From Paenibacillus sp. JNUCC32 (GTDB lineage: Bacteria > Bacillota > Bacilli > Paenibacillales > Paenibacillaceae): a stretch of 64,000 nt of DNA. Position 1 is the stretch's first letter. The number at the start of each line of letters is the position of its first letter. A program made the translations under genes and the position numbers. This document shows, piece after piece, positions 53,719-62,061 of this stretch. Location: assembly GCF_014863545.1 (NCBI RefSeq), contig NZ_CP062260.1:248001-312000 (forward strand), given 5' to 3'. A model generated the notes under the pieces. It searched no databases. It was not told the DNA's origin and saw only the letters and a list, made by a program, of their open reading frames with translations.

Positions 53719-54318
53719 ATGAATATCGGTTTAACCGGAGGAATTGCAACAGGCAAAAGCACCGTGTCCTCCATGTTGGCCATGAAGGGAGCGCTTCTCG
53801 TCGATGCGGATATCATCGCCCGGGAAGTGATGCTCCCGGGTCATCCGGTGCTGGGTAAAGTGACCGAACATTTTGGACAAGCGATCCTGTTTGAAGACGG
53901 TACGTTGAATCGAAAGAAGCTCGGGGAGATGATTTTCCATCATCCGGAGCAGAGAGCGGCATTGAATGAGATTACGCATCCGGCAATCCGGCAGGAATTA
54001 CGGGAACGGACGGAGGCGTATGAACGGCAGCATCCCGACCGGCTCGTGGTAGCGGATATTCCATTGCTGCTGGAGGCAAGGGAAGCCTATCCTTATCTGA
54101 AGCAGATCGCTGTTGTCTATGTCCCGCGCGAGCTGCAGCTTGCGCGTTTGATGGAGCGGGACGCTCTTACCCGGGAAGCGGCAGAGGCGCGTCTTAGCAG
54201 CCAGATGGACATTGAGGAGAAGAAGCTTCGAGCGGATATCCTGATCGATAACAGCGGCACGTTGGCCGAAACGCAGCAGCAGGTGGACAACCTGTGGAAC
54301 AGGTTGGTTCAGTTATGA
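53719..54318 (+). CDS. coaE: Dephospho-CoA kinase
   Basis: A 199-residue P-loop kinase for the last step of coenzyme A synthesis. The P-loop is IGLTGGIATGKSTVSSML. Further motifs are VDADIIAREVMLPG, VVADIPLLLEA and the lid region LMERDALTREAAEARLSSQM. ATG 53719 follows GAGGTGAAGTC, 9 nt after ytaF. Its stop overlaps the start of the transglycosylase gene by 4 nt. Confidence 0.95.
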   Translation: MNIGLTGGIATGKSTVSSMLAMKGALLVDADIIAREVMLPGHPVLGKVTEHFGQAILFEDGTLNRKKLGEMIFHHPEQRAALNEITHPAIRQELRERTEAYERQHPDRLVVADIPLLLEAREAYPYLKQIAVVYVPRELQLARLMERDALTREAAEARLSSQMDIEEKKLRADILIDNSGTLAETQQQVDNLWNRLVQL

Positions 54319-54881
54319 AGTGGCTTCGTAAAAAAAGGGTGCTGCTCCTGCTGTTCGTTTCTTTTGTAGCGCTGCTGTTCCTAAGTTCCAATTGGATGAC
54401 CCTGCTGTATCCGATTCATTATAAGGATGAGATCCGCAAACATGCCGCTTATTATGAGGTCGATCCGTTTCTGGTGGCCTCGATCATCCGGGTGGAAACG
54501 AATTTCAAGCCGGGCAAGGAATCCAAGAAGGGGGCGCTGGGCATTATGCAGCTGATGCCGGATACGGCGAACTGGGCGATGGAAATGGCCAAGCTCCCGT
54601 CGGTGAACCTGCTGAGCGTAAAGAATGAAGTGGATGCGAACATCCAGCTGGGCACCTGGTACATTCAGAATCTGCACAAGGAAATGGACGGCAATCCGAT
54701 TGCCGCCATCGCCGCTTATAACGCGGGCCCGGGGAACGTCAAGAATTGGATCAACAAGGGCATGTGGGACGGAACCTATGAGAACGTGAAGAGTATACCC
54801 ATCGGGGAAACCCGGCATTATGTACAGCGCGTGATTTATTATTATAATCAATATACGGATGTGTATAAGGGCGGCTTCTAA
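54315..54881 (+). CDS. Membrane-anchored lytic transglycosylase (SLT domain)
   Basis: A 188-residue protein with a basic N-terminus and one membrane helix (about residues 7-27), then a Slt70-type domain. The catalytic Glu is in VASIIRVETNFKPG, followed by GALGIMQLMPDTANWA and AAIAAYNAGPGNVKNWI. It cleaves peptidoglycan glycan strands outside the membrane. It corresponds to the YtaG-adjacent lytic enzyme position in Bacillales. ATG 54315 overlaps the coaE stop (ATGA). A signal-anchor, not a cleaved signal peptide, is likely. Confidence 0.88.
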   Translation: MKWLRKKRVLLLLFVSFVALLFLSSNWMTLLYPIHYKDEIRKHAAYYEVDPFLVASIIRVETNFKPGKESKKGALGIMQLMPDTANWAMEMAKLPSVNLLSVKNEVDANIQLGTWYIQNLHKEMDGNPIAAIAAYNAGPGNVKNWINKGMWDGTYENVKSIPIGETRHYVQRVIYYYNQYTDVYKGGF

Positions 54882-54885
54882 AGAA

Positions 54886-54912
54886 AAAAAGAGCGCTGGA
54901 CAGGCTCTTACA
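54886..54912 (-). terminator. Terminator of the SASP gene
   Basis: On the minus strand, AAGAGC and GCTCTT enclose a short loop and lead into seven Ts. It also faces the convergent transglycosylase gene. Confidence 0.75.
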
Positions 54913-54949
54913 TCGAGCCGCCAACACTCCTTTTTTAAGGAAGAATCAA

Positions 54950-55177
54950 TTATTGACCGGAGTATTGACCAGCCAATTGTTGCTCGGCCAGGGTTACAAG
55001 ACGCTTTGTGATGTATCCCCCGATCGAACCGTTCTCATAGGAAGTCATGTTACCTTGGTATCCGTCTTGTGGAATGGAGATACCAAGTTCTTGAGCTACC
55101 TCGTACTTCAGTTGCTCAAGAGCAGCGTTTGCGCGAGGAACAACCAGGTTGTTAGAGTTGTTGTTGCTTTGTGCCAT
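54950..55177 (-). CDS. Alpha/beta-type small acid-soluble spore protein
   Basis: A 75-residue SASP that coats DNA in the dormant spore. The first conserved block, ANAALEQLKYEVAQELGI, carries the GPR protease site (E-[LIV] region), and the second, SIGGYITKRLVTLAEQQLAG, is the DNA-binding signature. The N-terminus is Asn/Ser-rich (AQSNNNSNN). ATG 55177 follows AAGGAGGTGAAC. A CATAATA -10 upstream fits sigma-G control. Confidence 0.96.
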   Translation of the reverse strand: MAQSNNNSNNLVVPRANAALEQLKYEVAQELGISIPQDGYQGNMTSYENGSIGGYITKRLVTLAEQQLAGQYSGQ

Positions 55178-55207
55178 GTTAAGTTCACCTCCTTGGGTTG
55201 GTAAAAG

Positions 55208-55240
55208 TATTATGTCTCGGGTCTCGCATTTTCATAACAT
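55208..55240 (-). promoter_or_regulatory. Probable sigma-G promoter for the SASP gene
   Basis: On the minus strand, CATAATA (55214-55208) matches the sigma-G -10 CATNNTA. The -35 region about 17 nt upstream (TTATGA) is a weak match. SASP genes are classic sigma-G targets. Confidence 0.48.
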
Positions 55241-55324
55241 AAAAGACAAAAGTTTCGCTGGTAAATTTTTCTGATGCCCATTAAGGGCGAATCACGCTGA
55301 ATACAAAGGAAGTGAAGACAACTT

Positions 55325-55798
55325 ATGAAGTGTCCATATTGCAGTTATGCCGGAACGAAAGTGCTGGATTCCAGGCCTGCCAACGAGAATAAATCCATCC
55401 GCCGCCGCAGGGAATGCGAGCAGTGCAGCAAGAGATTCACAACCTTTGAAATGGTGGAGGAAACGCCGCTGATCGTCGTGAAAAAGGACGGAAGCCGCGA
55501 AGAGTTCAGCCGGGAGAAGGTGCTCCGCGGTTTGATAAGGGCATGCGAGAAGCGTCCGGTATCCGTGGACCAGCTTGATATGATCGTATCGGATGTCGAG
55601 AAGGCGCTGCGCAATACCGCGGCGGCGGAAGTGGAGAGCCGCCAGATAGGGGAGCTTCTGATGGAGCGGTTATATCCGGTCGACGAGGTAGCTTACGTTC
55701 GGTTTGCGTCCGTATACCGGCAGTTCAAGGATATCAATATGTTCATGAAGGAACTGAAAAGCCTGCTGTCCAAGGATACGGACGTGCAGGAGCTGTAA
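55325..55798 (+). CDS. nrdR: Transcriptional repressor NrdR
   Basis: A 157-residue repressor of ribonucleotide reductase genes. The zinc ribbon has [16 protein letters not shown] and [12 protein letters not shown]. The ATP-cone follows ([20 protein letters not shown]). It senses ATP/dATP and binds NrdR boxes. ATG 55325 has AAAGGAAGTGAAGACAACTT upstream. In B. subtilis nrdR (ytcG) also follows this block. No NrdR box was looked for outside the window. Confidence 0.95.
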   Translation: MKCPYCSYAGTKVLDSRPANENKSIRRRRECEQCSKRFTTFEMVEETPLIVVKKDGSREEFSREKVLRGLIRACEKRPVSVDQLDMIVSDVEKALRNTAAAEVESRQIGELLMERLYPVDEVAYVRFASVYRQFKDINMFMKELKSLLSKDTDVQEL

Positions 55799-55933
55799 GA
55801 GCGCCACGGTTCTTAAACGACCCTGGTGCTCTTCCGGCGCTCTCATGGCGCCAAATTCTCAACATCGATAAGTGACATTATATAGAGAAGGAAAAAAGGC
55901 ACTGCGCATTATCAAAAAAGTTCTGAAAAAGTG

Positions 55934-55962
55934 TTGACATGCCTGCTGATTTTTTATATGAT
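55934..55962 (+). promoter_or_regulatory. Sigma-A promoter of tRNA-Ala
   Basis: TTGACA (55934-55939), 17 bp, TATGAT (55957-55962), 15 nt before the tRNA. It is the best sigma-A promoter in the window. Confidence 0.9.
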
Positions 55963-55977
55963 ATAGAAGTCGCTTAC

Positions 55978-56050
55978 GGGGCCTTAGCTCAGCTGGGAGA
56001 GCGCATCGCTGGCAGCGATGAGGTCAGGGGTTCGATCCCCCTAGGCTCCA
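55978..56050 (+). tRNA. tRNA-Ala (anticodon GGC)
   Basis: A 73-nt cloverleaf. The acceptor stem GGGGCCT pairs with AGGCTCC (one G-U). The D arm contains AGCTCAGCTGGGAGAGC, the anticodon arm CATCG-CTGGCAG-CGATG shows GGC (reads GCC/GCU Ala codons), and the T arm has GGTTCGATCCC. The discriminator is A. CCA is not encoded and must be added later. Confidence 0.96.
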
Positions 56051-56059
56051 TACGAAGAG

Positions 56060-56087
56060 AAACCCTTGAGAAATCAAGGGTTTTTTT
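56060..56087 (+). terminator. Terminator of tRNA-Ala
   Basis: AAACCCTTGA pairs with TCAAGGGTTT around GAAA, followed by T residues. Confidence 0.93.
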
Positions 56088-56172
56088 GTTTTTATAACTT
56101 TTTAATACTTCCCAGAAAATTAAATTATTACATGAGCGTAAAAAAGGAAGTACAACGCATCGTTGATTGTTC

Positions 56173-57363
56173 TTACTTTATTGTATCGCCTGTAACAGAA
56201 GTAGGGCCGGCATCTGTCGCTCGATTTGCCTTAAATCCGGAAGAGAGCAGCAAGACCAAAAATCCACCGGCGACGCCCCACAAAATCAAGGCGTTTGAGT
56301 GAGCTGCGTCCAGTCCGCCGAAGTACATGACTTCCCGTAGCCCTCCTGCCGCGAAGCGCAGTGGCGTCCACGAATAGATCCAATCTCGCGTCGTCTGCGA
56401 CAAGAACTCCGGAGCCATGTTCAGGAGCGGCACCGAGAAGAACATCAGCAGTACGAGCAGCGGTATTGCACGGAATCCGATCCAATTCAGCAAGGAAGAT
56501 TGCAACAAGAAGAACGCCGATCCAGCCAACCATAAGAACAACCACGTCTCCCCCGCGTTCGCCAGTTCCATGCCGTACCACGACGAAGCCATCCATATGG
56601 TGAAGCATGAGGCTATGCCGACGATCCCAAGCCCCCCGATAGCTTGCAGGGCGCTGACTGTCCATCTCCTTGAACCCGCGGCGACCGCCTTCTGGCTAGC
56701 CAGGAGCAAGACGACGCCGGTCACCATGCTGCCGATCCATATAATCTGGGTAAACAAACCCGGCGCATTTCCCGCCGCATTATTCACTCCCGGTGGATGT
56801 ACGACTTCCTCCTGAACGTTCACCGGTGTCATTAAAGCTTTAGCCGTCTCAATGGGAATTTGTCCCGTTTGCTGTCCGATCTGCCCAAGCAGCTGCTGCA
56901 ACAGTTCCCCATTGATCATGTTCATCGCTTGCCCCATTGCCTGTCTTACGACCATCGAGGCTTGGGTGTTCATACCCTCGTTGGAGATGATTCTCACATT
57001 AGGGTGAATCGGCGAGTGAGTCGCTAACGAGAGTAAACCGCTGCTCAGATTCGCAGGAATCACCATCGCTCCGTAATATTCGCGTTTATCCAGTCCATCC
57101 CGAGCCTTTTCCTCGGAATCCACGACATGCCAGACAAACGGCATTGCCGGGCTCGACAGCAACTTTTCCCGGATCATTTCCCCTACCGCAAACGTTTCTC
57201 CAGTCGGCAGCTCCATCGGCTGGTCAAGGATAACGAGGGCCGCCGGGACCTCCTTTGGCTTCGATCCAAGCACCGATCCCATCATCGCTAACCCGAATAC
57301 GGTCAACACGATCAGGACGAGCAACATGCCCAGCCACATCATTTTTTGTGTCAGCATTTTCAC
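56173..57363 (-). CDS. ABC-2-like membrane protein (DUF3533/YhgE-like)
   Basis: A 396-residue membrane protein with one N-terminal helix (about residues 8-30), a large extracytoplasmic domain (about 31-205) and about six C-terminal helices. This is the layout of YhgE/Pip and DUF3533 proteins, a branch of ABC-2 permeases. No ATPase gene is adjacent. The outer domain ends in PVNVQEEVVHPPGVNNAAG, a segment typical of the family just before the helices. GTG 57363 follows AAGGAGTAGTGGATC. Function uncertain; it may export a lipid or drug. Confidence 0.75.
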   Translation of the reverse strand: MKMLTQKMMWLGMLLVLIVLTVFGLAMMGSVLGSKPKEVPAALVILDQPMELPTGETFAVGEMIREKLLSSPAMPFVWHVVDSEEKARDGLDKREYYGAMVIPANLSSGLLSLATHSPIHPNVRIISNEGMNTQASMVVRQAMGQAMNMINGELLQQLLGQIGQQTGQIPIETAKALMTPVNVQEEVVHPPGVNNAAGNAPGLFTQIIWIGSMVTGVVLLLASQKAVAAGSRRWTVSALQAIGGLGIVGIASCFTIWMASSWYGMELANAGETWLFLWLAGSAFFLLQSSLLNWIGFRAIPLLVLLMFFSVPLLNMAPEFLSQTTRDWIYSWTPLRFAAGGLREVMYFGGLDAAHSNALILWGVAGGFLVLLLSSGFKANRATDAGPTSVTGDTIK

Positions 57364-57487
57364 GATCCACTACTCCTTGTCTCTTTATAATGAACATATG
57401 GTTGGTTATCAACGGCAATTTTCATTTGTGAAGGGCAACCATATAATATGGCTGCATCACACGATCACTTCATGGCAATGAACAAAA

Positions 57488-57513
57488 AGAGCGTTGCTGC
57501 AGCAACGCTTCTG
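57488..57513. terminator. Perfect short palindrome, possible terminator
   Basis: AGCGTTGC/GCAACGCT arms form a compact stem next to A and T runs, in the gap between the permease and SnoaL genes (both on the minus strand). It probably ends the SnoaL gene transcript. Confidence 0.5.
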
Positions 57514-57615
57514 TATCTTTTTGATTACAAAATTGATTGCTCAAGTACATTCGGAAGCGCAAGACATCACCGCACTTACATTTCGGCGATGCCTTGCGAT
57601 TTAGCCACACAAATT

Positions 57616-58395
57616 TCAAAATCTACTGTTCGAATTTTTTCGTTTTTCTGCCGGCAGTATGGCCTCGATTACGTCCCAATGCTCAGCGATCTTTCCATCC
57701 TCTACGCGGAACAGATCGTAGAAAGCGGTATGTTGACCATCAAACAGACCTTCACTCATTGTAAGGACAAAATCGCCTTGTCCGATTACTTGGTGGACAT
57801 GAGTATATTGAAACTCAATATTTCTCTCCTTCAGAGCCTGCAAAGCAGCGTGAAGACCGGAAAGGCCGTCTGCAATATGCGGACTATGCTGAATGTAGTG
57901 ATCTCCATCAAAGTAAGAGGCCAGCAGGTCAGGGTTCTTCCCGAGCAAGATGTTCTCAACATAGCTTTTGACAAATGCTTTGTTGGCATCCGTCTTGTCG
58001 ATATCCTTAATCGTAACCGGTCCGTCAATCATCGTATGATTGCTTGGTGTCTTCTCCACCATCTCTTGCAAATTGTCCCAATGCTCGACGATTAGTCCAT
58101 TCTCAAAACGGAAGAGATCAAATACGATTTTAGGGCCGTGAAAATGATATACAGAATGAAGAGCCACATAATTTCCGTCGACTAAAGTACGCTTAATGCT
58201 TACCTTAGTACCCATTTCCTTTAAATGATCAAGTGCGCCAAGCATGGATTCACGACCATCGAGTAAGGCCTGGTTATGCTGAATATATTGATCTGGATGA
58301 ACGTAAGCCGTAATCGCTTCGGGGTTGCCGCTCTCAAAACTTTCCAGTACGGCGACTGCCTTACGAACAAGCTCATTTTGATGGTTGGATGTCAT
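57616..58395 (-). CDS. Double SnoaL/NTF2-like protein
   Basis: A 259-residue protein formed of two SnoaL-like (NTF2-fold) domains in tandem. Repeat 1 (about residues 1-125) and repeat 2 (about 130-255) share the pattern AYVHPDQYIQHNQALLDG / SYFDGDHYIQHSPHIADG and end in FRFENGLIVEHWDNLQ / FRVEDGKIAEHWDVIE. The repeated YIQH and EHWD residues line the pocket in this fold. ATG 58395 has AAGGAGGATA upstream. It is divergent from a TetR gene and probably its target. Substrate unknown. Confidence 0.82.
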   Translation of the reverse strand: MTSNHQNELVRKAVAVLESFESGNPEAITAYVHPDQYIQHNQALLDGRESMLGALDHLKEMGTKVSIKRTLVDGNYVALHSVYHFHGPKIVFDLFRFENGLIVEHWDNLQEMVEKTPSNHTMIDGPVTIKDIDKTDANKAFVKSYVENILLGKNPDLLASYFDGDHYIQHSPHIADGLSGLHAALQALKERNIEFQYTHVHQVIGQGDFVLTMSEGLFDGQHTAFYDLFRVEDGKIAEHWDVIEAILPAEKRKNSNSRF

Positions 58396-58430
58396 TGGAA
58401 TATCCTCCTTGGGAATTTTTTTGGTCATTA

Positions 58431-58463
58431 GATAAATAATGAACAATGCGTTGTTTATTTATC
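58431..58463. promoter_or_regulatory. Operator-like dyad between SnoaL and TetR genes
   Basis: AACAA-TGCG-TTGTT (58442-58455) is flanked by GATAAATA on the left and TATTTATC on the right. The inner arms are symmetric; the outer arms are offset by 3 nt. It is a likely TetR operator in the divergent promoter. Confidence 0.5.
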
Positions 58464-58589
58464 TGTTGCTCATTATAATAGAGGCTAATATAACGCTCAA
58501 TATTCAATATTTTTAGTTATGATGGATAACAGACAGCTCATAAAACTTTGTCGCTTAACGACCTAAATAAATTTAGGAGGACGAAAACA

Positions 58590-59201
58590 ATGAACAAGAA
58601 AACCGACCTAAGAATACTGCGCACGAAACAATCGATTCGAAAGGCGTTTTATGAGCTTATTCAGGAAAAGGGATATGAATCGATAACGATCCAGGATATT
58701 GCCGATCGGGCTATGATCAATCGGAACACATTTTATCTCCACTACCAAAACAAGCCTGATTTATTAGATACATGTATGAATGAATTGTTGAGCGAATTAA
58801 AGGATGCGGTTGTTCTTTGTCCCATCAGCATGAATCCTTTCAGTATTTCTCTACTCGAGACAGTCATGCAAACTGTACTGGAGCATATTTCTCTAAATTT
58901 GACCTTTTATCATTCCATGTTAATAGATGAGAATAGAATCTATCAGTTTCAAGCGAAAATGGAAAATATCATCAAAGATAAATTAATTGAGGGGTGGAAA
59001 CCTGCTCAGGGAAACTCCCCATTAGCGATATCCAAGGAATTGCTGATCGAATACCTCGGATCGTCTTTCATGGGGATTGTAATTTGGTGGATTAAAAACG
59101 ATAAACCCCTTCCTGCAGATGAAGTTTCATCTCAGTTTAGCAGAATCGTTGCCTACGGGCATTTAAGGGCTGCCGGCATCGCCGTCGAGGATTATAATTA
59201 G
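58590..59201 (+). CDS. TetR/AcrR-family transcriptional regulator
   Basis: A 203-residue regulator. The N-terminal HTH (about residues 10-55) reads RKAFYELIQEKGYESITIQD, then IADRAMINRNTFYLHYQNK. The C-terminal part has the IWWIKNDKPLPADEVSSQF region of the DhaS-like TetR_C group. Its promoter region is shared with the divergent SnoaL gene and holds a dyad. ATG 58590 follows AGGAGGACG. Ligand unknown. Its codon use looks more AT-rich than neighbours to the left. Confidence 0.85.
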   Translation: MNKKTDLRILRTKQSIRKAFYELIQEKGYESITIQDIADRAMINRNTFYLHYQNKPDLLDTCMNELLSELKDAVVLCPISMNPFSISLLETVMQTVLEHISLNLTFYHSMLIDENRIYQFQAKMENIIKDKLIEGWKPAQGNSPLAISKELLIEYLGSSFMGIVIWWIKNDKPLPADEVSSQFSRIVAYGHLRAAGIAVEDYN

Positions 59202-59266
59202 CGAAGTAGAAGGAGCAGGATTCAGATATGCCCTTTACATTTGAATGACATGGTGCTAAACTTGAT

Positions 59267-59282
59267 TTCGATAGTTATAGAA
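59267..59282. promoter_or_regulatory. ArsR operator candidate, site 1 (upstream of arsR-like gene)
   Basis: TTCGA-N6-TAGAA, one mismatch to the dyad found at 59611 and 60844, followed by CTGCAGAAG. It lies 30 nt before the ArsR-family start and could mediate autoregulation. Confidence 0.45.
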
Positions 59283-59312
59283 CTGCAGAAGATATACGGG
59301 GAGGTGGGTACA

Positions 59313-59594
59313 GTGGGAGAAAATCAAGAAGCTATGGGGCAAGCGGTTAAAGTGTATAAAGCTTTGGGGGAACCAACCCGGCTGAAGATCGCTTTACTGC
59401 TCGCGAAAGAGAGCAATTTATGCTTCACCGCGGTCGGTGAAAGGCTTGAATCGGTTGCAGGCTCGACGCTATCGCATCATTTAAAGCAATTGACGGACTC
59501 TGGCTTGATTGATTCTCGCAAGAATGGATCGTTTATTCACTATAACGTCAATCGAGAAGTAGCGGGAAAATTTGCGCCCTTTTTGTTGGCGTAA
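59313..59594 (+). CDS. ArsR/SmtB-family transcriptional regulator
   Basis: A 93-residue winged-helix repressor. The core is VYKALGEPTRLKIALLLAKE, with the recognition helix in STLSHHLKQLTDSGLIDSRK and the wing in GSFIHYNVN. No clear metal-binding Cys pair (ELCVCDL) is present; only one Cys (ESNLCFTAVGE) occupies that region, so it may sense an organic or redox signal. GTG 59313 follows GGGGAGGTGG; the ATG at 59241 lacks a site. It heads a group with an LLM oxidoreductase and an MFS exporter. Confidence 0.83.
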   Translation: MGENQEAMGQAVKVYKALGEPTRLKIALLLAKESNLCFTAVGERLESVAGSTLSHHLKQLTDSGLIDSRKNGSFIHYNVNREVAGKFAPFLLA

Positions 59595-59610
59595 TTTTTT
59601 TCGAAGTCAT

Positions 59611-59626
59611 TTCTATATATTTAGAA
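59611..59626. promoter_or_regulatory. ArsR operator candidate, site 2 (upstream of LLM gene)
   Basis: TTCTA-TATATT-TAGAA dyad followed by CAGTAGAAATG. It lies between the ArsR and LLM oxidoreductase genes. Confidence 0.55.
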
Positions 59627-59690
59627 CAGTAGAAATGGTGGGACTCTTTGCTAATCATCCCTATTCCATATTAAGAAGGAGAGAATAACT

Positions 59691-60797
59691 ATGAGCGGTC
59701 AAACGAATACGATGGAGATTGGAATGAGCACCTTCCTCCATGCTAATCCCGGAAATGGCGGTGTCTCGCATGCCGAGAGGCTGCGCCAAGCGATCGAAGA
59801 AATCCAATTGGCAGATCAGGTCGGCCTTGATGTTTATGCCATCGGCGAGCATCATCGCATCGAATACACTAGCTCGTCGCCAGCCGTCATTCTGGCAGCA
59901 GCTGCCGCTACAACGAAGCGGATCCGGCTCTCGAGCGCAGTGACGGTGCTATCTTCGGATGATCCGGTGCGGGTGTACCAGGACTTTGCAACGCTGGACG
60001 GGCTATCGAACGGGCGAGCAGAAATCATGGCCGGACGGGGTTCGTTCATCGAATCGTTCCCGCTATTCGGCTATGACCTGAAACATTACGAGGAATTGTA
60101 TGAAGAGAAACTGGAACTGCTGCTGAAGATTCGTGAATCCGAAAAGGTGACCTGGCGCGGCGGTCATCGCCCCGCGATTGACAACATGGGCGTCTACCCG
60201 CGTGCACAGCAGGAACCTTTACCTGTCTGGATCGGTACGGGGGGGAGCCCGGAATCGGCTGTTCGCGCTGGTTTGCTGGGACTTCCGGTTGTCTTCTCTA
60301 TCCTGGGCGGTGCGCCGGAGAGATTCGCACCCTTGGTGGAGCTTTATAAAGAAGCCGCCGTGAAAGCCGGTCACGATCCGAATAAGCTGCAAATTGCTAC
60401 GCATTCGCATGGCTTTATTTCGGATACGACACAAGAGGCAGCTAAGCGGTATTACCCTGTCATGGCCGCCCAAATGAACCAGCTTGGACGGGAACGAGGC
60501 TGGCCTCCTTATACACAAGACTCGTACGATGCAGCCCGCAGCCTTCAAGGCGCTCTTTATGTTGGAGATCCCGAATATGTCGCAGAGAAGATCGTGCTGC
60601 TGCATAAGAACCTAGGCTTGACTCGATTCATGATGTATAACGATTTCAGTTCATTGCCGCATCGCGACTTGCTGCGGACGATTGAGCTTCTCGGCACCAA
60701 AGTAGCGCCGATTGTCCGTAAGGAGCTGGCACGTCAGACATCCGGCCACAATGCTTTAAGTAGAGGCCGAACACTTGGAACGAGGAGGCTTGATTGA
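59691..60797 (+). CDS. LLM-class flavin-dependent oxidoreductase
   Basis: A 368-residue luciferase-like (bacterial luciferase, FMN-dependent) monooxygenase fold. Visible motifs are GLDVYAIGEHHRIEYTSSSP, LSSAVTVLSSDDPVRVYQDF, GRAEIMAGRGSFIESFPLFG and PLPVWIGTGGSPESAVRAG, the family's flavin and phosphate sites. The substrate is unknown. ATG 59691 follows AAGAAGGAGAG. A dyad shared with the ArsR and MFS promoters lies upstream, so it is likely induced together with them. Confidence 0.88.
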   Translation: MSGQTNTMEIGMSTFLHANPGNGGVSHAERLRQAIEEIQLADQVGLDVYAIGEHHRIEYTSSSPAVILAAAAATTKRIRLSSAVTVLSSDDPVRVYQDFATLDGLSNGRAEIMAGRGSFIESFPLFGYDLKHYEELYEEKLELLLKIRESEKVTWRGGHRPAIDNMGVYPRAQQEPLPVWIGTGGSPESAVRAGLLGLPVVFSILGGAPERFAPLVELYKEAAVKAGHDPNKLQIATHSHGFISDTTQEAAKRYYPVMAAQMNQLGRERGWPPYTQDSYDAARSLQGALYVGDPEYVAEKIVLLHKNLGLTRFMMYNDFSSLPHRDLLRTIELLGTKVAPIVRKELARQTSGHNALSRGRTLGTRRLD

Positions 60798-60843
60798 GCC
60801 GAGAAATGAAGTCGGCGAATTGAGCATTATTTTTAACTATGAC

Positions 60844-60859
60844 TTCTATAGATTTAGAA
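60844..60859. promoter_or_regulatory. ArsR operator candidate, site 3 (upstream of MFS gene)
   Basis: TTCTA-TAGATT-TAGAA dyad followed by CTGATGAAATG, nearly the same as site 2. It lies 27 nt before the MFS start. Confidence 0.55.
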
Positions 60860-60885
60860 CTGATGAAATGAAAAGGGGAAAACAG

Positions 60886-62061
60886 ATGAGAAATTCATGG
60901 AAAATTTATATTCTGGCTATTGTCAGCTTTTTAGTCGGAACTTCGGAGTTTGTGATTACTGGCATTTTGGATATGCTTGCAAGCGATATTGGAGTGTCGG
61001 TAGTAGCGGCCGGGCAGTTGATTACGGTCTACTCGCTTGCTTATGCCATTGGTACCCCGATTCTTATTGCACTCACGGCAAAAATGGATCGGAGAAAGCT
61101 TATGCTGTCGGCTTTGGGATTGTTTTTCGTAGGGAACTTGATCACTGTCACAACTACAGGCTACGGCATGCTGCTTGGAGCAAGAATTATTTTGGCGATC
61201 AGCACGGGGGTATTTATGGTCGTCGCCCTGACGGTTGCCGCCAAAATATCTCGTCCTGGAAAACAGGGCAGCGCGATCGCCACGGTTCTAGTGGGCTTTA
61301 ACCTCGCACTTATTCTAGGGGTCCCGCTTGGGAGGATCATTGCGGGCTCACATGACTGGAAAATCATCTTTACGGGAGTCGGGGCCCTAAGCTTGGTCGC
61401 GATGGTGGTCCTTTTGCTGACGATTCCGAAATCGGAAGGAGAGGCTCCCGTTCCTATTCGGGAACAGCTCGCCTTATTAAAAAACCCCCGAATCGCTGTC
61501 TCGCTTTCCATCAGTTTTTTCTGGATATTGGGCTATACGATGCTGTACACCTATATAACGCCGTTTCTTCTGGACATTACGGGGATGAGCGAAGGGATGA
61601 TAAACGTCGGGTTGTTTGCGTTTGGGCTGGCCAGTCTCATAGGCTCCCAAGTTGGCGGCTACGGTGCAGATAAATGGGGTATCCCCCGTACGATGATTGG
61701 GGGCCTGCTCTTTCACTCCGGAATATTATTGTTACTGACTGCGTTCTCCCACTCGTCCATGTTCGTGTTGCCTTTGCTTATGTTATGGTCCTTTTTTGCT
61801 TGGTCGATGGGGCCGGTTCAACAGGTTTATTTAATCGGCATGGCTCCTCAGGCTTCGGGGATCGTCCTAAGTTTGAACAATTCTATCGTGCAGTTGGGAA
61901 TGGCCGTAGGGGCTGTAATTGGGGGTATCGTTGTAGAAAGCATCTCTCTTGCAGCAGTTGGTTGGTTTGGCGGCGTTGGCGTCGCAATGGCACTCATCCC
62001 GGCTATTATTTCTTTATCCATGCGTCGCCGATCTGCAATAGCGGAACGAAACGAAGCGTAA
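60886..62061 (+). CDS. MFS transporter (AraJ/YdhP-like exporter)
   Basis: A 391-residue major facilitator with 12 predicted helices. The first helix carries LVGTSEFVITGILDMLASDI, typical of the DHA1 sugar-efflux/AraJ group, and the loop 2-3 motif is ALTAKMDRRKLMLSALG. Loop 8-9 repeats it as YGADKWGIPRTMIGG. Likely an efflux pump. ATG 60886 follows AAAAGGGGAAAACAG. It is 88 nt after the LLM gene and behind operator site 3. The drug or metabolite it exports is not known. Confidence 0.88.
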   Translation: MRNSWKIYILAIVSFLVGTSEFVITGILDMLASDIGVSVVAAGQLITVYSLAYAIGTPILIALTAKMDRRKLMLSALGLFFVGNLITVTTTGYGMLLGARIILAISTGVFMVVALTVAAKISRPGKQGSAIATVLVGFNLALILGVPLGRIIAGSHDWKIIFTGVGALSLVAMVVLLLTIPKSEGEAPVPIREQLALLKNPRIAVSLSISFFWILGYTMLYTYITPFLLDITGMSEGMINVGLFAFGLASLIGSQVGGYGADKWGIPRTMIGGLLFHSGILLLLTAFSHSSMFVLPLLMLWSFFAWSMGPVQQVYLIGMAPQASGIVLSLNNSIVQLGMAVGAVIGGIVVESISLAAVGWFGGVGVAMALIPAIISLSMRRRSAIAERNEA

